Positions 1 to 8,846 of a DNA stretch of 10,185 nt are shown one piece after another. Every line of letters begins with the position of its first letter. The first letter of the stretch is position 1. The notes under the pieces are model-generated. The model was not told the origin of the DNA. It was given only the letters and a program-made list of their open reading frames with translations, and did not search any database. The stretch is from Gloeophyllum trabeum ATCC 11539 (lineage: Eukaryota; Basidiomycota; Agaricomycetes; Gloeophyllales; Gloeophyllaceae), in NCBI RefSeq assembly GCF_000344685.1, contig NW_006920429.1, positions 200,432 through 210,616 of the forward strand, given 5' to 3'. The translations under genes were made by a program, and so were the position numbers.

Positions 1-14
1 CGCAACTTGGACTT

Positions 15-125
15 AGGTTCTACAAGTAATCTAAGTCAGCCCAACGCTTGCGTGCGCGATTATCCGCGGCACTTAGCGAGGGGGAGTGTTGAACTAGGCG
101 CTGACTTAGCTGCCAGGTTCTACAA
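15..125. repeat. Nested short direct and inverted repeats at left edge
   Basis: The 11-mer AGGTTCTACAA occurs at 15-25 and again at 115-125, exactly 100 bases apart in the same orientation. Between the copies, CTAAGTCAGC at 31-40 is matched by its exact reverse complement at 100-109. These are read directly from the sequence. The arrangement could be the edge of a degraded mobile element, or a small hairpin-forming insertion spanning the start of the LTR-like segment. Which element owns these repeats is not clear. Confidence 0.55.
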
Positions 126-145
126 CGTACCAGAACGTACCAGAA
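126..145 (+). repeat. Tandem 10-mer, two copies
   Basis: CGTACCAGAA is repeated twice head to tail inside the LTR-like segment. It may be a duplicated regulatory motif of the LTR; nothing further can be said from the sequence. Confidence 0.6.
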
Positions 146-278
146 CCCTCTGGAATATTCTGGTATATTCCACTATTGTACAAAGGCACGGAGCTCATGT
201 GGGTCAGTGACATCATAGGTGGAGCTCAGTAGGATTATAGATATTCCACGTAGCTTAGTCAGCCTATGGGCCACAGTG

Positions 279-286
279 TATATAAA
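279..286 (+). promoter_or_regulatory. TATA box of LTR-like segment
   Basis: TATATAAA is followed by CCCTG, in the plus orientation expected of the LTR-like segment. A similar ATATAAAC-A-CCTG stretch lies at 8282-8293 in the right flank. It does not sit in front of any gene in the window, so if it is active it would serve the LTR itself. Confidence 0.4.
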
Positions 287-634
287 CCCTGCAGCTCTGC
301 TGCCTAATGACAAGGGTCGTTTATACGAGCTTTACCAGTAGCTACAGCATCCAACCCGAGATGGCAAGATAAAAAGACATGCAAAATGGTGGGAGACAGA
401 GACCAGCCGGCGGCCGCCACCAGAGTATAGGACACGAGAGAAGACAGAACAACTAGCGAAAGGATGAAGATACAGACATCTAGAAAATACATCAAAGGGC
501 GCAAGGGGGCTGGTGACAACCTGCATCATTGACTTCGCAGTCCACCCATTACTGCCCATAAGACGTAAGATGTGCAGACCACTAGGACGAGATCTTGAGT
601 CAGAGCAGTGACCAGAACGTGAATGCTGATGATG

Positions 635-665
635 AATGACGAGTAGGCAACCAATGACGAGTAGG
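635..665 (+). repeat. Short direct repeat AATGACGAGTAGG
   Basis: AATGACGAGTAGG occurs at 635-647 and 653-665, with starts 18 bases apart. It lies just left of the 3' end of the minus-strand gene and near the end of the LTR-like segment. No function is inferred. Confidence 0.6.
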
Positions 666-776
666 TGAAACCGGGAGGGAACGACCCAGGAAAGCGCCTT
701 AGAGGGTTCAACATCAGTAGGCAATCATAAACCTATTCTCACAACTTACTTATAAATGTTATACCTGGCCGCATCG

Positions 777-3700
777 CTATGCATCTGAGTCCCCTATCAT
801 AGCCCTCGGGTCGTTGTCTGAGTCGTATGCCTCCAGAGCGGGCTGATGGCGGGATATGGGCTGAGCAGCTGACATTGCGGACCGGATAAGATGCAGTAGA
901 TTCTCGCGGTTTCGAGCATGGCTCCTTGAACCCTTTGCGGCCTTCATCACACCCTTCATCCAGCCACGCGTTGTCTTGCTCCATTCTTTGCCAGTAAACT
1001 TGGGCTCCTCGCTCTTACCAGAATCGGAGTCGGACTTTGCTGGCAAGAGGATGGTCTTCTTGTCTACCTTCGATATGGCCACTTGTCGGTCCCGCCACAG
1101 CATGAAGGCACGTTCCAACTATGAAGCATCAGTATCTCCTGACATATGCTGACAAACGTTCCACTTACGGCACATGCAACAAGTGCAATGGCCCCAATCG
1201 GCAGCAGCTCCTCACCGTCTTCATCACGAAGTTGAGGGATGAGGACATCCATACCTGATCTAAAATGGGTATAGTGGTATGAAAGGGTGTTTATCATGAA
1301 TGGGCTGCGCCAACACCCAGTCCACTCCTAAGAATCACGATGAGAAGGTTAGTATGACACATGACACAGACAGGATCAACAGGCTAGAGTACCTTGTAGA
1401 CAGCACTCCTCGTATCCGCATAAACAAACCGGTAATTATCCAACTGGTGGTCCGCAAACCTGACACGGTCAGCATACGTGGCAAAGTCCTTAGCGTGCTC
1501 CCGAAAATAGGCATCCAGAACTGATATTGCAGCAGTACCAAAGCCGCTGCGCCACTCGTATATCTTCTGCCTGGTCTACAAGCAGCAAGTGTGAGGAGTC
1601 CGAAGTTCAAGTAAAGCATCACAGCTTACCCGAGTATAGATAGTGTCTTTGGCCTGTATGGTCATTGGGCCATATTTCTTCCGAAAGACGTGATTGTACA
1701 CAGCCTGATATACGGGCACCAACTGGCTGTCATCCATAATCCAGGGCCTCTCCCGAGTACCCATCCATCTCAGGACGGTGCCGATGAATGCTGAGATCCA
1801 CAAGGAATCTGTGCCGATCCCATTTGGCAAATGGCCATTCTTTACCTTACCCTTCGTCGACTGAACCGGGAGGGCAGAACCAGAGTCTGGTTCAGTGTCG
1901 GACGCCCCGGCGATGACTTCCTCATCTGAATCACCATCAATCACAATTACCTTGCCATTGCAGATGCTCCGGGGAATTTTTATGCTAGGATCCTGCGGGT
2001 CCTTCTTCACTTGTACCGCAGGCACCCCTCCGGACTGCTTGTTGCAAAGTATCGTAACATGATCATAATGGTCGCAGTGTAGAGTCATCAACTCACCTTG
2101 GTCTTAGCCTTCCCAGGCTTGTCTTGGGGAGCGGCACGATTTTCGTCATTGTCAACAACACTTGAGGCCATCTAATATAGATATTAAGCTGGGATGATGG
2201 GATCAAGGAACATAGATGCTTACCAGTGCTGTAGTACGTCTTCGCGGTTTTGGTGGCATTGGTGTTATCAGCAGGCTATCATTTAACTCCGCATTCATGG
2301 TCGAGGAACTATCGGAGTGCAGCTTGGATGACCTGATGGGTGGTTTGACAATAGCCACAGAATTCTGGAATAACGTAAGAGGTGGGCTTCGCTCAGATGG
2401 ATAAAGTCACAAATGCTCTGGGCCACCCGTGCAACAGGCGTCTTCTCCGGAGATGACCTGGCAGCCTCTTGCTCACCCATCTCATCGTCCATGAGACGGT
2501 CCATATCTTCTAAGTCAAGGTCAGAATCAGGCTCCTGGAGTCCACTGGTGCCGGCGACTGGATTCCCAAAAGTATCAGTAGAGCTATGATATGCTGCGAA
2601 CAATGCTGGTGCTCTCAGTACGCCATTTCTGGGTGCCTCTGCCAGAGCAGGTCGTCGGATAGTAGCTACCAGAGGGGAATTAACTGCTTGACCCCCGAGC
2701 ACAGAGCTTGACGTGAACATTGCCCAATCATACTTTTCTCCAATGGAGTACCCATCCGAGGGTTGTGGGCCCTGACGTTCAGAAATGGACCTAAAGATGC
2801 AATCACATGTGAAGATCAATGGATCTTGATGGTGATAATTGGAAAGGAGCGTACTCATGCTGGCTGGGAATCTTGTCTCTGAATCCCCTCTGCATAGTAG
2901 CGAGGGAAAGCATTCGCTCTTTACCCTTGTTATTGTTACTTGAATTACTGCCGGAAGAGAAGAAGCCGTCCTGATGCAAGCCCGAGTCAGCAAGCTTCTT
3001 GCACTTCTCTTCCACTGAGGCCCGGAATGATTGTGGCCTTGAAGCACCCCTTTTAGCTTTCTTCCGCATTTGAAGTGGGCGATCCCCTTCAGATATCTCG
3101 GAAATGTCGGTGTCCCCTTGATCAGACACCAACCGCTCACTCATACGATCCAGGTCCTTCATTTCAACATCAGAAGAAGGATCGAGGACATCTTTGCCTT
3201 GAGGCTTGAGAGGCGCCAGGTTGGTACGTGTGTTTTCATCTGCTGAAGATCTTCAGTAATGAATTTGTACAAGTGGACGACTCAGATTTACCTTCTGCGA
3301 GATCATGCAAGTCTGCCACGGCATAGGAACGCTTGAGTGGGCGCACCGTGTACTCAGTCAGATGGCCCACACGACTTGCCCTGCGGACATCCTGCTCATG
3401 GGCTTGGTTTTCCTCCAAGGCGGCAACGTTCAGCTCCATCGTCGTACATCGAGCCTCTCGCATCTCTTCCTCCTCTATGATGGCCTGCTCCTTAGCCTTC
3501 CGGGCTTCTTCCTTTGCGCTTCGGGCATTCTTTTTTGCTTCCTTGTCCAAGGCAAGCTGCTCCTCTCGGGCTCGCTTGACCTCCTCTCTAACCCTCTTGG
3601 CCTCCGCATCCTGCTCCGCCTTCTCAACCTTTTTTCTCTCTCTCTCTCGCTGCTGCTGCTCCCTCTTCTCCTCCTTCAACTTCTCGGCTGCGATCTCTTC

Positions 3701-3802
3701 TGGAGTACGTCGCTGCCTCTTCTTCACTGGTTCCGGCTCAGTCCTTTCATCGAGCAAGGTGCTGGCCTTGGTTTTCATGCTTCTCCTTGTCGGTGGGGCC
3801 AT
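777..3802 (-). CDS. Uncharacterised basidiomycete protein, coiled-coil N-terminus, partner of the transposase
   Basis: Function unknown. Phase-consistent exons are 3802-3292, 3242-2855, 2790-2427, 2364-2224, 2171-2097, 2034-1630, 1575-1393, 1327-1169 and 1118-777, giving about 855 codons with introns of 49-65 bases. The start is the ATG at 3802; upstream there is only an in-frame GTG. Residues 1-35 are basic with a KKRQRR nuclear-localisation-like patch. Residues about 35-140 are rich in Glu, Lys, Arg and Ala and look like a coiled coil. Residues about 140-560 are polar, Ser- and acid-rich and probably disordered. From about 570 a globular region carries IYEWRSGFGTAA, FVYADTRS, WRSPFMINTL and PIGAIALVACAVLERAFMLW. 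I recognise this pattern as a large uncharacterised Agaricomycete family but cannot give a reliable Pfam name. The junction of exons 3 and 4 is the least certain: the chosen donor is GTGGCC and several alternatives keep frame. The intron before exon 8 has a perfect TACTAAC branch site. It is divergent from the transposase, 272 bases away. It may be cargo or a transposition accessory protein (inference). Confidence 0.8.
3643..3662. repeat. CT and CTG microsatellite inside exon 1 of the minus gene
   Basis: A run of CT dinucleotides followed by CTG trinucleotides lies inside exon 1 of the minus-strand gene. On the coding strand it specifies the Gln and Arg-Glu repeats of the coiled-coil segment. 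Such runs are prone to length change. Confidence 0.6.
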
Positions 3803-4074
3803 GAGAAAAGACACGATTATTCTTATGAAAGAGGGAATGTTGTATTCTGTGTGGATGAACAGAGTTGATGCTAAACGACGTGGCGGGCTAGAGAGAGACG
3901 GGAATTACTTGGAGACTGAACATGACGGCATACCCGCACATTGCCGGTGCGATGTGCTCTGGAGGTAAATCCGTCTAAGTCAGACACAGAACACAGGCTG
4001 TTGCGCGGCAGTGGTGTTCATGTCTAGTACCCCACTCAAATATTCTGTTCACCCTTTCACTCGGAACAAACATT
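3803..4074. promoter_or_regulatory. Shared divergent promoter region
   Basis: These 272 bases separate the two start codons and must contain both promoters and 5' leaders. No clear TATA box is seen for either gene. A copy of CTAAGTCAG sits at 3975-3983 inside GTCTAAGTCAGAC, whose ends GTCT and AGAC are inverted. The plus-strand start has an A at position -3 (CATTATGCC), a fair Kozak context; the minus-strand start has C at -3 but G at +4. Co-regulation of both genes is inferred from the layout only. Confidence 0.6.
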
Positions 4075-7000
4075 ATGCCTCTTAAGTTTCCATACCTCTT
4101 CTCGCCCAGCAGAGTCGATTCTCCTGCCTTCAAGTGTACTGTGTGCAATAAAGTTTGCCGTAGCTCTGGAGGTTTACTGAAGCACACTCAGCGAGTGCAT
4201 CCGTACAGGCCTCCCGAAAATGCTGCACACATTCCAGCAGAAACTTCTGGACCGTCGGGTGTGCTCAACCGTTTATTCAGAGCCTCTCCACCGCGCGCCT
4301 TGCATGTGGCAGCGGAAGCAGTCTCAGCCACTCTTCCAGATATTGAAGGGCAATCACATTCAGTGGATCAACCTCAGCCTGTCCGGGAACTTGCTGGTCC
4401 TGATAATAGTCCCTCCGATAATATATATCCAACAACCCCAGTGGCCAAGGGGGATGCTGCCACGTCCTCCCGGACCAGTGGTATACACAACGAACACAAC
4501 TCAGGTCCCCCATCTTCACCATCTGGGATGGCACTGGACTTTGTTGATAATATCTTCCATCCCAACTTCTACGACTATATTGATGACAACCCCTTCGCTC
4601 CAATCGAAGAGGACAGTGATGACGACGAAGCATTCTTGGATGACAAAGATCCACTGGACAATGAGGAATGTGTACATAGCCATCCACCGGGCCTCAGCAC
4701 CAAACTAACCGGTTCAACTGGGAATGAATCGGGCAAGGTTACAGTCATCTATCACCCTCACTTGAACGGTAAGATTTCAAGGATTATTGTACTGCTGGCA
4801 TCCAGTATTCTGACCTGTTATTAAGGTATCCCTTGTGACGAATCAGGTGCATCTTTGCCACCAGACCCGTCACTGGCTGAATCAGAATCAGTCCAAGGCC
4901 ATGCCTGTTTGCCTCCATCAGGTGCACCGTCCCCCAGATCTTCACCCCCTCTACCATCTGGCAGTTCGTGGGCACCTTTCCAAAATAAAACTGCTTTTGA
5001 GTTGGCGGACTTCCTGTTTACCAAGGAACAAATGTCTGCTAAGAAGATTGATGCCCTCTTGAACATATGGGCAAGGGACGCAGCCGAATATGGTGGTGAT
5101 TCACCATTTCATGATGCACGTCGACTTTACAAGACTATAGATGCCACGGTAATGGACGATGTCAAATGGGAGTCATTCACGGTGAAGTATACTGGGTCTC
5201 AGCCTCACAGAGACGTTCCCAGCTGGATGACAGCAGGCTATGAGGTCTGGTACCGTGATCCACTCAAGATGGCCCGACAAATGCTGGCAAATCCGGACTA
5301 TGAAAATGAAATGGATTACTGCGCCAAGCAAGAGTTTATGCCGGATGGTCAAAGACGGTTGAAAGATTTCATGTCTGGGGACTGGGCATGGAGACACTCA
5401 GTACGTCATTTTCCACTATCTGCCCCAACATATATTTATCCAATTAGACCAAGATTGCTGAGGATCCGACTACGCATGGATCTGCCTTTGTCCCGGTGAT
5501 CCTTGGAAGTGACAAGACCACTGTCTCTGTCGCAACCGGAGACAATGAATACTACCCTCTCTATATGATGCTTGGTAATCATCATAATTCTGTGCAACGG
5601 GCCCATCGCAATGCCTGTGTTGTGATTGGATTCCTAGCCATCCCAAAAAGTATGTTGATCCTTCGAATAAAGATCAGACTACTCACTATCATAAAGCGGA
5701 TCGGCGGCACAAAGATGATGTGAAGTTCCGCAAATTCCGGCGACAGTTATTTCATACCTCCATCTCGAAGATACTTGAGAGCCTCAGGCCTCATATGACT
5801 ATCCCAGAGGTGACGTTCTGTGCTGACGGCGCATTTCGTCGCATTATATATGGACTTGGGCCATATATCGCAGACTATCCGGAGCAAGCACTCCTTGCCT
5901 GCATTGTGAAAGGGTGGTGTCCGAAGTACATTGACTACTTTTCCCTACTTCTACTCTGATCATGGCATTCCAAAAGATGTACGGCTCGGAGGGGTAATTT
6001 GGAAGGGGATGGTCCCAGTACATGGCGATCATGCGAGCATACAGACTTGCTTGTCGAGACACTGGATCTGGGTGTGTTGTGGGATGAGTATGGAATTGTT
6101 GGCGATATTGTGGTATGTTTCTTCCTTTCCGGTAGTCACAGGTTACGGAACCCATAAGGGTACCAGGCTGAAACCATAATCTGTACTGACGCATTTCTCA
6201 GCCATTCACAAATGATTTCCCCCGTGCCGATATCCACAAGCTGCTATCTCCTGACCTTTTACACCAACTAATCAAAGGCACATTTAAGGATCACTTGGTG
6301 GAGTGGATCAGCGACTTCCTCAAAATCAAACATGGGGCTGCGGGTGCAGAGGTGGTGCTAGCAGAAATTGACCGACGGTACGTACATATGGGCACCTCCA
6401 CATCACCGCCTTAACCATTGATCACCTCATCTCAAATAGCATTGCAGCTGCGCCACCCTTTACGGGTCTCAGGAGATTTCCTGAAGGTCGTGGTTTTAAG
6501 CAGTGGACAGGCGATGATTCGAAGGCTCTGATGAAGGTATTTCTCTTTTACTTTTATATGACTGCATGTGTACATCCACGGGTGCCTACCCATACCAAAT
6601 GTTGTCAGGTTGGGTATCCGCAGTTTCGGAAGCACATCGACACTTTGAACGACGTGTTTTCGAAACCTGCGAAGTCATGGGTACCGCTGAATGTGACCCC
6701 ACCCCGCACCTGCACATACACCTCCAGAAAGACTTTTACAAATTCTGATTTCCAGGTATACCTTCCTGCTATTGACGGGTTGGTCCCCACTGAGATTGTG
6801 CGGACAATGCGGGCCTTCCTGGAGTTCTGTTATCTTGCTCGTCGTGATCTCCACACCCCTGAGACTCTAGACCATCTCAAAGAAGCCATGGAACGATTTC
6901 ATGATTACCGAGGAGTTTTTGAGGAAGAAGGATTTCGAGTGGACAGTTATTCCTTGCCAAGACAACACTCTGTCAGGCACTATTATGACTGCATTTGGGA

Positions 7001-8054
7001 ATTTGGCGCTCTCAATGGCCTATGCTCTTCAATTACAGAGTCTAAGCATATCAAAGCGGTGAAGGAGCCCTGGCGCCGCTCCAACCGATTCGAAGCATTG
7101 GGGCAGATGTTGATTACAAATCAGCGTCTGGATGGACTTTCAGCTAGCCGTGTTGACTTTGTCAACCGAGGGATGCTTGAAGATGTTTCAACAGGTATTT
7201 CTGCTTCCCTGTTGTGCACCCAGAATAACAATAATGGTGCTCCAGTTGCAAAACAGTCCCTCCAGCGGCGTCTAGATGACGGTGCCCCAGTTGGGCACCA
7301 GCGTATATCAGACTTGCATCTCGCTCCAGTACGTCACCTTCATCTCTTTCATTAGTGGCACGGCTTCGCTAATGTTTCCTCAGTGCGGCAGCACTCTTTA
7401 AACCCTGCTTGCTTCCCTTCCAACATGACCCTGCCAACACCAACTTTCAGCGCCCTCCTACGAGGATTCCTTCGTGACCAAATCAACACGTCCAATCCAC
7501 TATCACACCTTGCAGAGTTACCAGCTTTTTCTGACCCAATCTATATCCACCACTCCGCTGCTGCTACATTCTATGCCCCTAGCGATTTATCAGGGATTCA
7601 AGGGATGCGCCGTGAGCATATCCGTGCCACACTGTCTTGGCGCAAGGGTGCTCCTTGCTTTGACTGCGCCTTTGTTAAACAAACCATACAAGATGAAGAT
7701 TCACCCTCTCCACCCTTCGATGTTGCAAGGATCTTTATGTTTTTCTCCTTCAAGTTTGGTGGTAAGCAATACCAATGTGCACTCGTCCATTGGTTTGAGT
7801 GGGTGAACAGTCAGCCGGATGAGGATACAGGGATGTGGGTGGTTGACCGTGGTGCAGGCAGTTGGGGCAGTCGCCCTGCTTTGTCGATCATCCCAATACA
7901 CCACATACTCCGTGCTACCCACCTTATCCCGATGTATGGGAGAACAAATATTCCTCATGATATCAGTGCTGTAGATAGTTTGGATAGGTTCCGTCTATTC
8001 TATGTTAACAAGTATGCTGACCACCACAGCTTCAAGCTGTTGCACTTGTATTAA
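4075..8054 (+). CDS. Plavaka-type (KDZ superfamily) transposase with N-terminal C2H2 zinc finger
   Basis: This is a cut-and-paste DNA transposase expected to act in the nucleus. Phase-consistent exons are 4075-4768, 4826-5400, 5448-5649, 5697-5925, 5977-6112, 6202-6377, 6440-6536, 6756-7302 and 7384-8054, giving about 1,108 codons. A C2H2 finger (C21, C24, H37, H42) is followed by a Ser/Pro and acidic linker to about residue 230. The Plavaka core has PVILGSDKTTVSVATG (D445), KFRKFRRQLFH, FCADGAFRR (D534), GLGPYIADYPEQALLACIV, a CPKC knuckle (565-568), LLHQLIKGTFKDHL, FPEGRGFKQWTGDDSKAL, and CSSITESKHIKAVKEPWRRS (E798). D445, D534 and E798 are my candidate catalytic residues by position in the RNase H-like fold, not proven. 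The C-terminus has ATFYAPSDLSGI, MRREHIRA and FYVNKYADHH. Length and motif order fit a complete family member. The last splice junction (7190-7383) is uncertain, and the 219-base intron at 6537-6755 is unusually long. Confidence 0.9.
6537..6755 (+). other. Long in-frame intron (or retained insertion) in the transposase
   Basis: The stretch begins GTATTT after the codons for ALMK and ends TTTCCAG before VYLPAIDG, joining motifs that are contiguous in the Plavaka sequences I recall. It is 219 bases, a multiple of three, and contains no stop in the transposase frame, so retention would add 73 residues without breaking the protein. All other well-placed introns in the window are 47-89 bases. Confidence 0.6.
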
Positions 8055-8124
8055 TCACTACCAGAATATCTTATGTGTCGTACTCTACTTTATGTACCTC
8101 TTCTCGAGCTTACATGCGTCTGAG

Positions 8125-8300
8125 ACCTCCATAGAATGTCTTGTACCCGCCTTATGGGAGACACAGCCACAGTAACTGTGTGACCCTGGTCACGGTCAGT
8201 GGCTTCAAGCTGGTGCTCAATAGGATTTGTCTATCGTGCTGTCCTGTCAAGATTTTATGCTGAAGTGAAAGTTATCTTGTCATATAAACACCTGAGACAA
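8125..8300 (+). mobile_element. Degraded LTR-like promoter fragment, right flank
   Basis: Positions 8194-8227 align with 202-236 in the same orientation, with one gap and about 27 identical positions of 35 (counted by eye). The shared core is GGTCAGTG...TGG...GCTCA.TAGGATT. Downstream, ATATAAACACCTG at 8282-8294 parallels the TATATAAACCCTG of the left segment at a similar distance. I read this as a diverged relative of the left LTR-like sequence. Boundaries are approximate. The rest of 8055-8430 shows nothing coding. Confidence 0.35.
8168..8193. repeat. Two abutting perfect palindromes
   Basis: CACAGTAACTGTG (8168-8180) is a 13-base palindrome around a central A. It shares its last base with GTGACCCTGGTCAC (8180-8193), an inverted repeat of six bases on each side of CT. 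They lie 113 bases past the transposase stop codon. They could form hairpins, mark a protein-binding site or belong to an LTR regulatory region; the sequence alone does not decide. Confidence 0.6.
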
Positions 8301-8405
8301 ATATCTAAGCTTACACTGCCATACGTCGACCACTGGGCAATGACTGAGGCTGATGTGACACGGGAATGTGACATCCGGAGAACGCCGCAGTTGTGACCGA
8401 TGACT

Positions 8406-8423
8406 GACTTAGCAGACTTAGCA
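8406..8423 (+). repeat. Tandem 9-mer GACTTAGCA, two copies
   Basis: GACTTAGCA is repeated head to tail, and its first copy overlaps CTGACTTAG, the reverse complement of CTAAGTCAG, at 8404-8412. The same core is found near the left edge of the window and in the divergent promoter. This may be near the right end of the transposon (inference). Confidence 0.5.
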
Positions 8424-8720
8424 TTCCTCACCACTCGTTTCTGAGCTCGCCAACATGATGCCTCTCGAATCACCACACACCAGGAGCATCGAATCGCCAC
8501 ACGGAGAGCAGTCTGGTCATGGATCCCTGCGTATGAAGGTGCGTCTTGTATCCGTCTTGTCTCGTCCTCATGCCGCGCAACTCCAGTATTCGCCCTTTGG
8601 CGCACCTCAGTATCAATCGCCCAGCATGGTCCGGATGCCCGCGAACGCGCCATGTATGTCCCCGTCTGGATGAGCACCTGCCCAGCGGGACAGAGAGAGT
8701 GGGAAGGGGGACGATGTACA

Positions 8721-8760
8721 CCGCACACGCCCGCACACGCCCGCGCACGCGCCCGCGCAT
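8721..8760 (+). repeat. Alternating CGCACACGCC/CGCGCACGC low-complexity run
   Basis: Imperfect repeats of CGCACACGCC shade into CGCGCACGC. The run gives Ala-Arg or Pro-Arg repeats in any frame, which explains the low-complexity stretches in the overlapping open frames. It is alternating purine-pyrimidine in part. Confidence 0.65.
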
Positions 8761-8810
8761 TCGCATGAGCGCGATGGAGAACTGCCCCGCAGCGAGCCCG
8801 AAGCTTGTCA

Positions 8811-8846
8811 GGTGCGCCTCGTCCACGGTGCGCCTTGTCCACGGTG
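8811..8846 (+). repeat. Imperfect tandem repeat of GGTGCGCCTYGTCCAC
   Basis: Two near-identical 16-base units, differing at one C/T position, lie head to tail within the GC-rich region, and the following bases begin a third GGTG. It is probably a local slippage duplication. Confidence 0.55.

Larger units (their letters stand above)
87..713 (+). mobile_element. Possible copia-like LTR (solo or degraded)
   Basis: The segment begins TGTTGAAC at 87-94 and ends with the exact reverse complement GTTCAACA at 706-713, the usual TG...CA form of an LTR. It contains a TATA box at 279-286, a tandem CGTACCAGAA pair at 126-145, and AT-rich GGAATATTC-type motifs that I associate with copia LTRs of mushrooms (memory, not checked). 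The flanking bases GGGAG (82-86) and TCAGT (714-718) do not match as a target duplication, and no primer-binding site was recognised after 713. It could therefore be a remnant, or the terminal match could be chance. No convincing coding region lies in 1-776; the open frames here lack recognisable domains. Confidence 0.35.
777..8054. mobile_element. Plavaka-type (KDZ) DNA transposon, two divergent genes, core region
   Basis: The coordinates cover only the coding core; true ends probably lie further out, but no convincing long terminal inverted repeat was found. The core holds an intact transposase on the plus strand and an intact partner gene on the minus strand, sharing one 272-base intergenic region. 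The absence of disabling mutations in both genes suggests a young copy or selection on it. That the minus gene belongs to the element rather than to the host is inference from the tight divergent arrangement. The flanking LTR-like pieces at both sides may be unrelated older insertions. Confidence 0.6.

Noticed and set aside
332..724. Minus-strand 130-codon open frame
   Set aside because: No domain, no splice context and it overlaps the LTR-like segment; it looks like a chance frame.
3305..3968. Two long plus-strand open frames (187 and 211 codons)
   Set aside because: They lie antisense to the charged coiled-coil exon of the minus-strand gene; their Leu/Ser-rich content is the complement of Glu/Lys/Arg codons, and they show no domain.
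5641..5720. Apparent frameshift in an A-run after GFLAIPK
   Set aside because: A 47-base intron with donor GTATGT at 5650 and acceptor AAAG at 5696 restores phase and gives IPKTDRRHKDD, in line with the family, so no frameshift is needed.
5926..5976. In-frame TGA at 5957 within the transposase core
   Set aside because: It lies inside a 51-base GT-AG intron with a CTGAT branch-like site; removal restores the CPKC zinc-knuckle motif.
777..8054. Long terminal inverted repeats directly outside the two genes
   Set aside because: I compared 1-776 with 8055-8460 by eye in inverted orientation and found only the short CTAAGTCAG core, not an extended match.
8721..8760. CRISPR-like or satellite array
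   Set aside because: The repeats are short, imperfect and without spacers; this is a low-complexity run.
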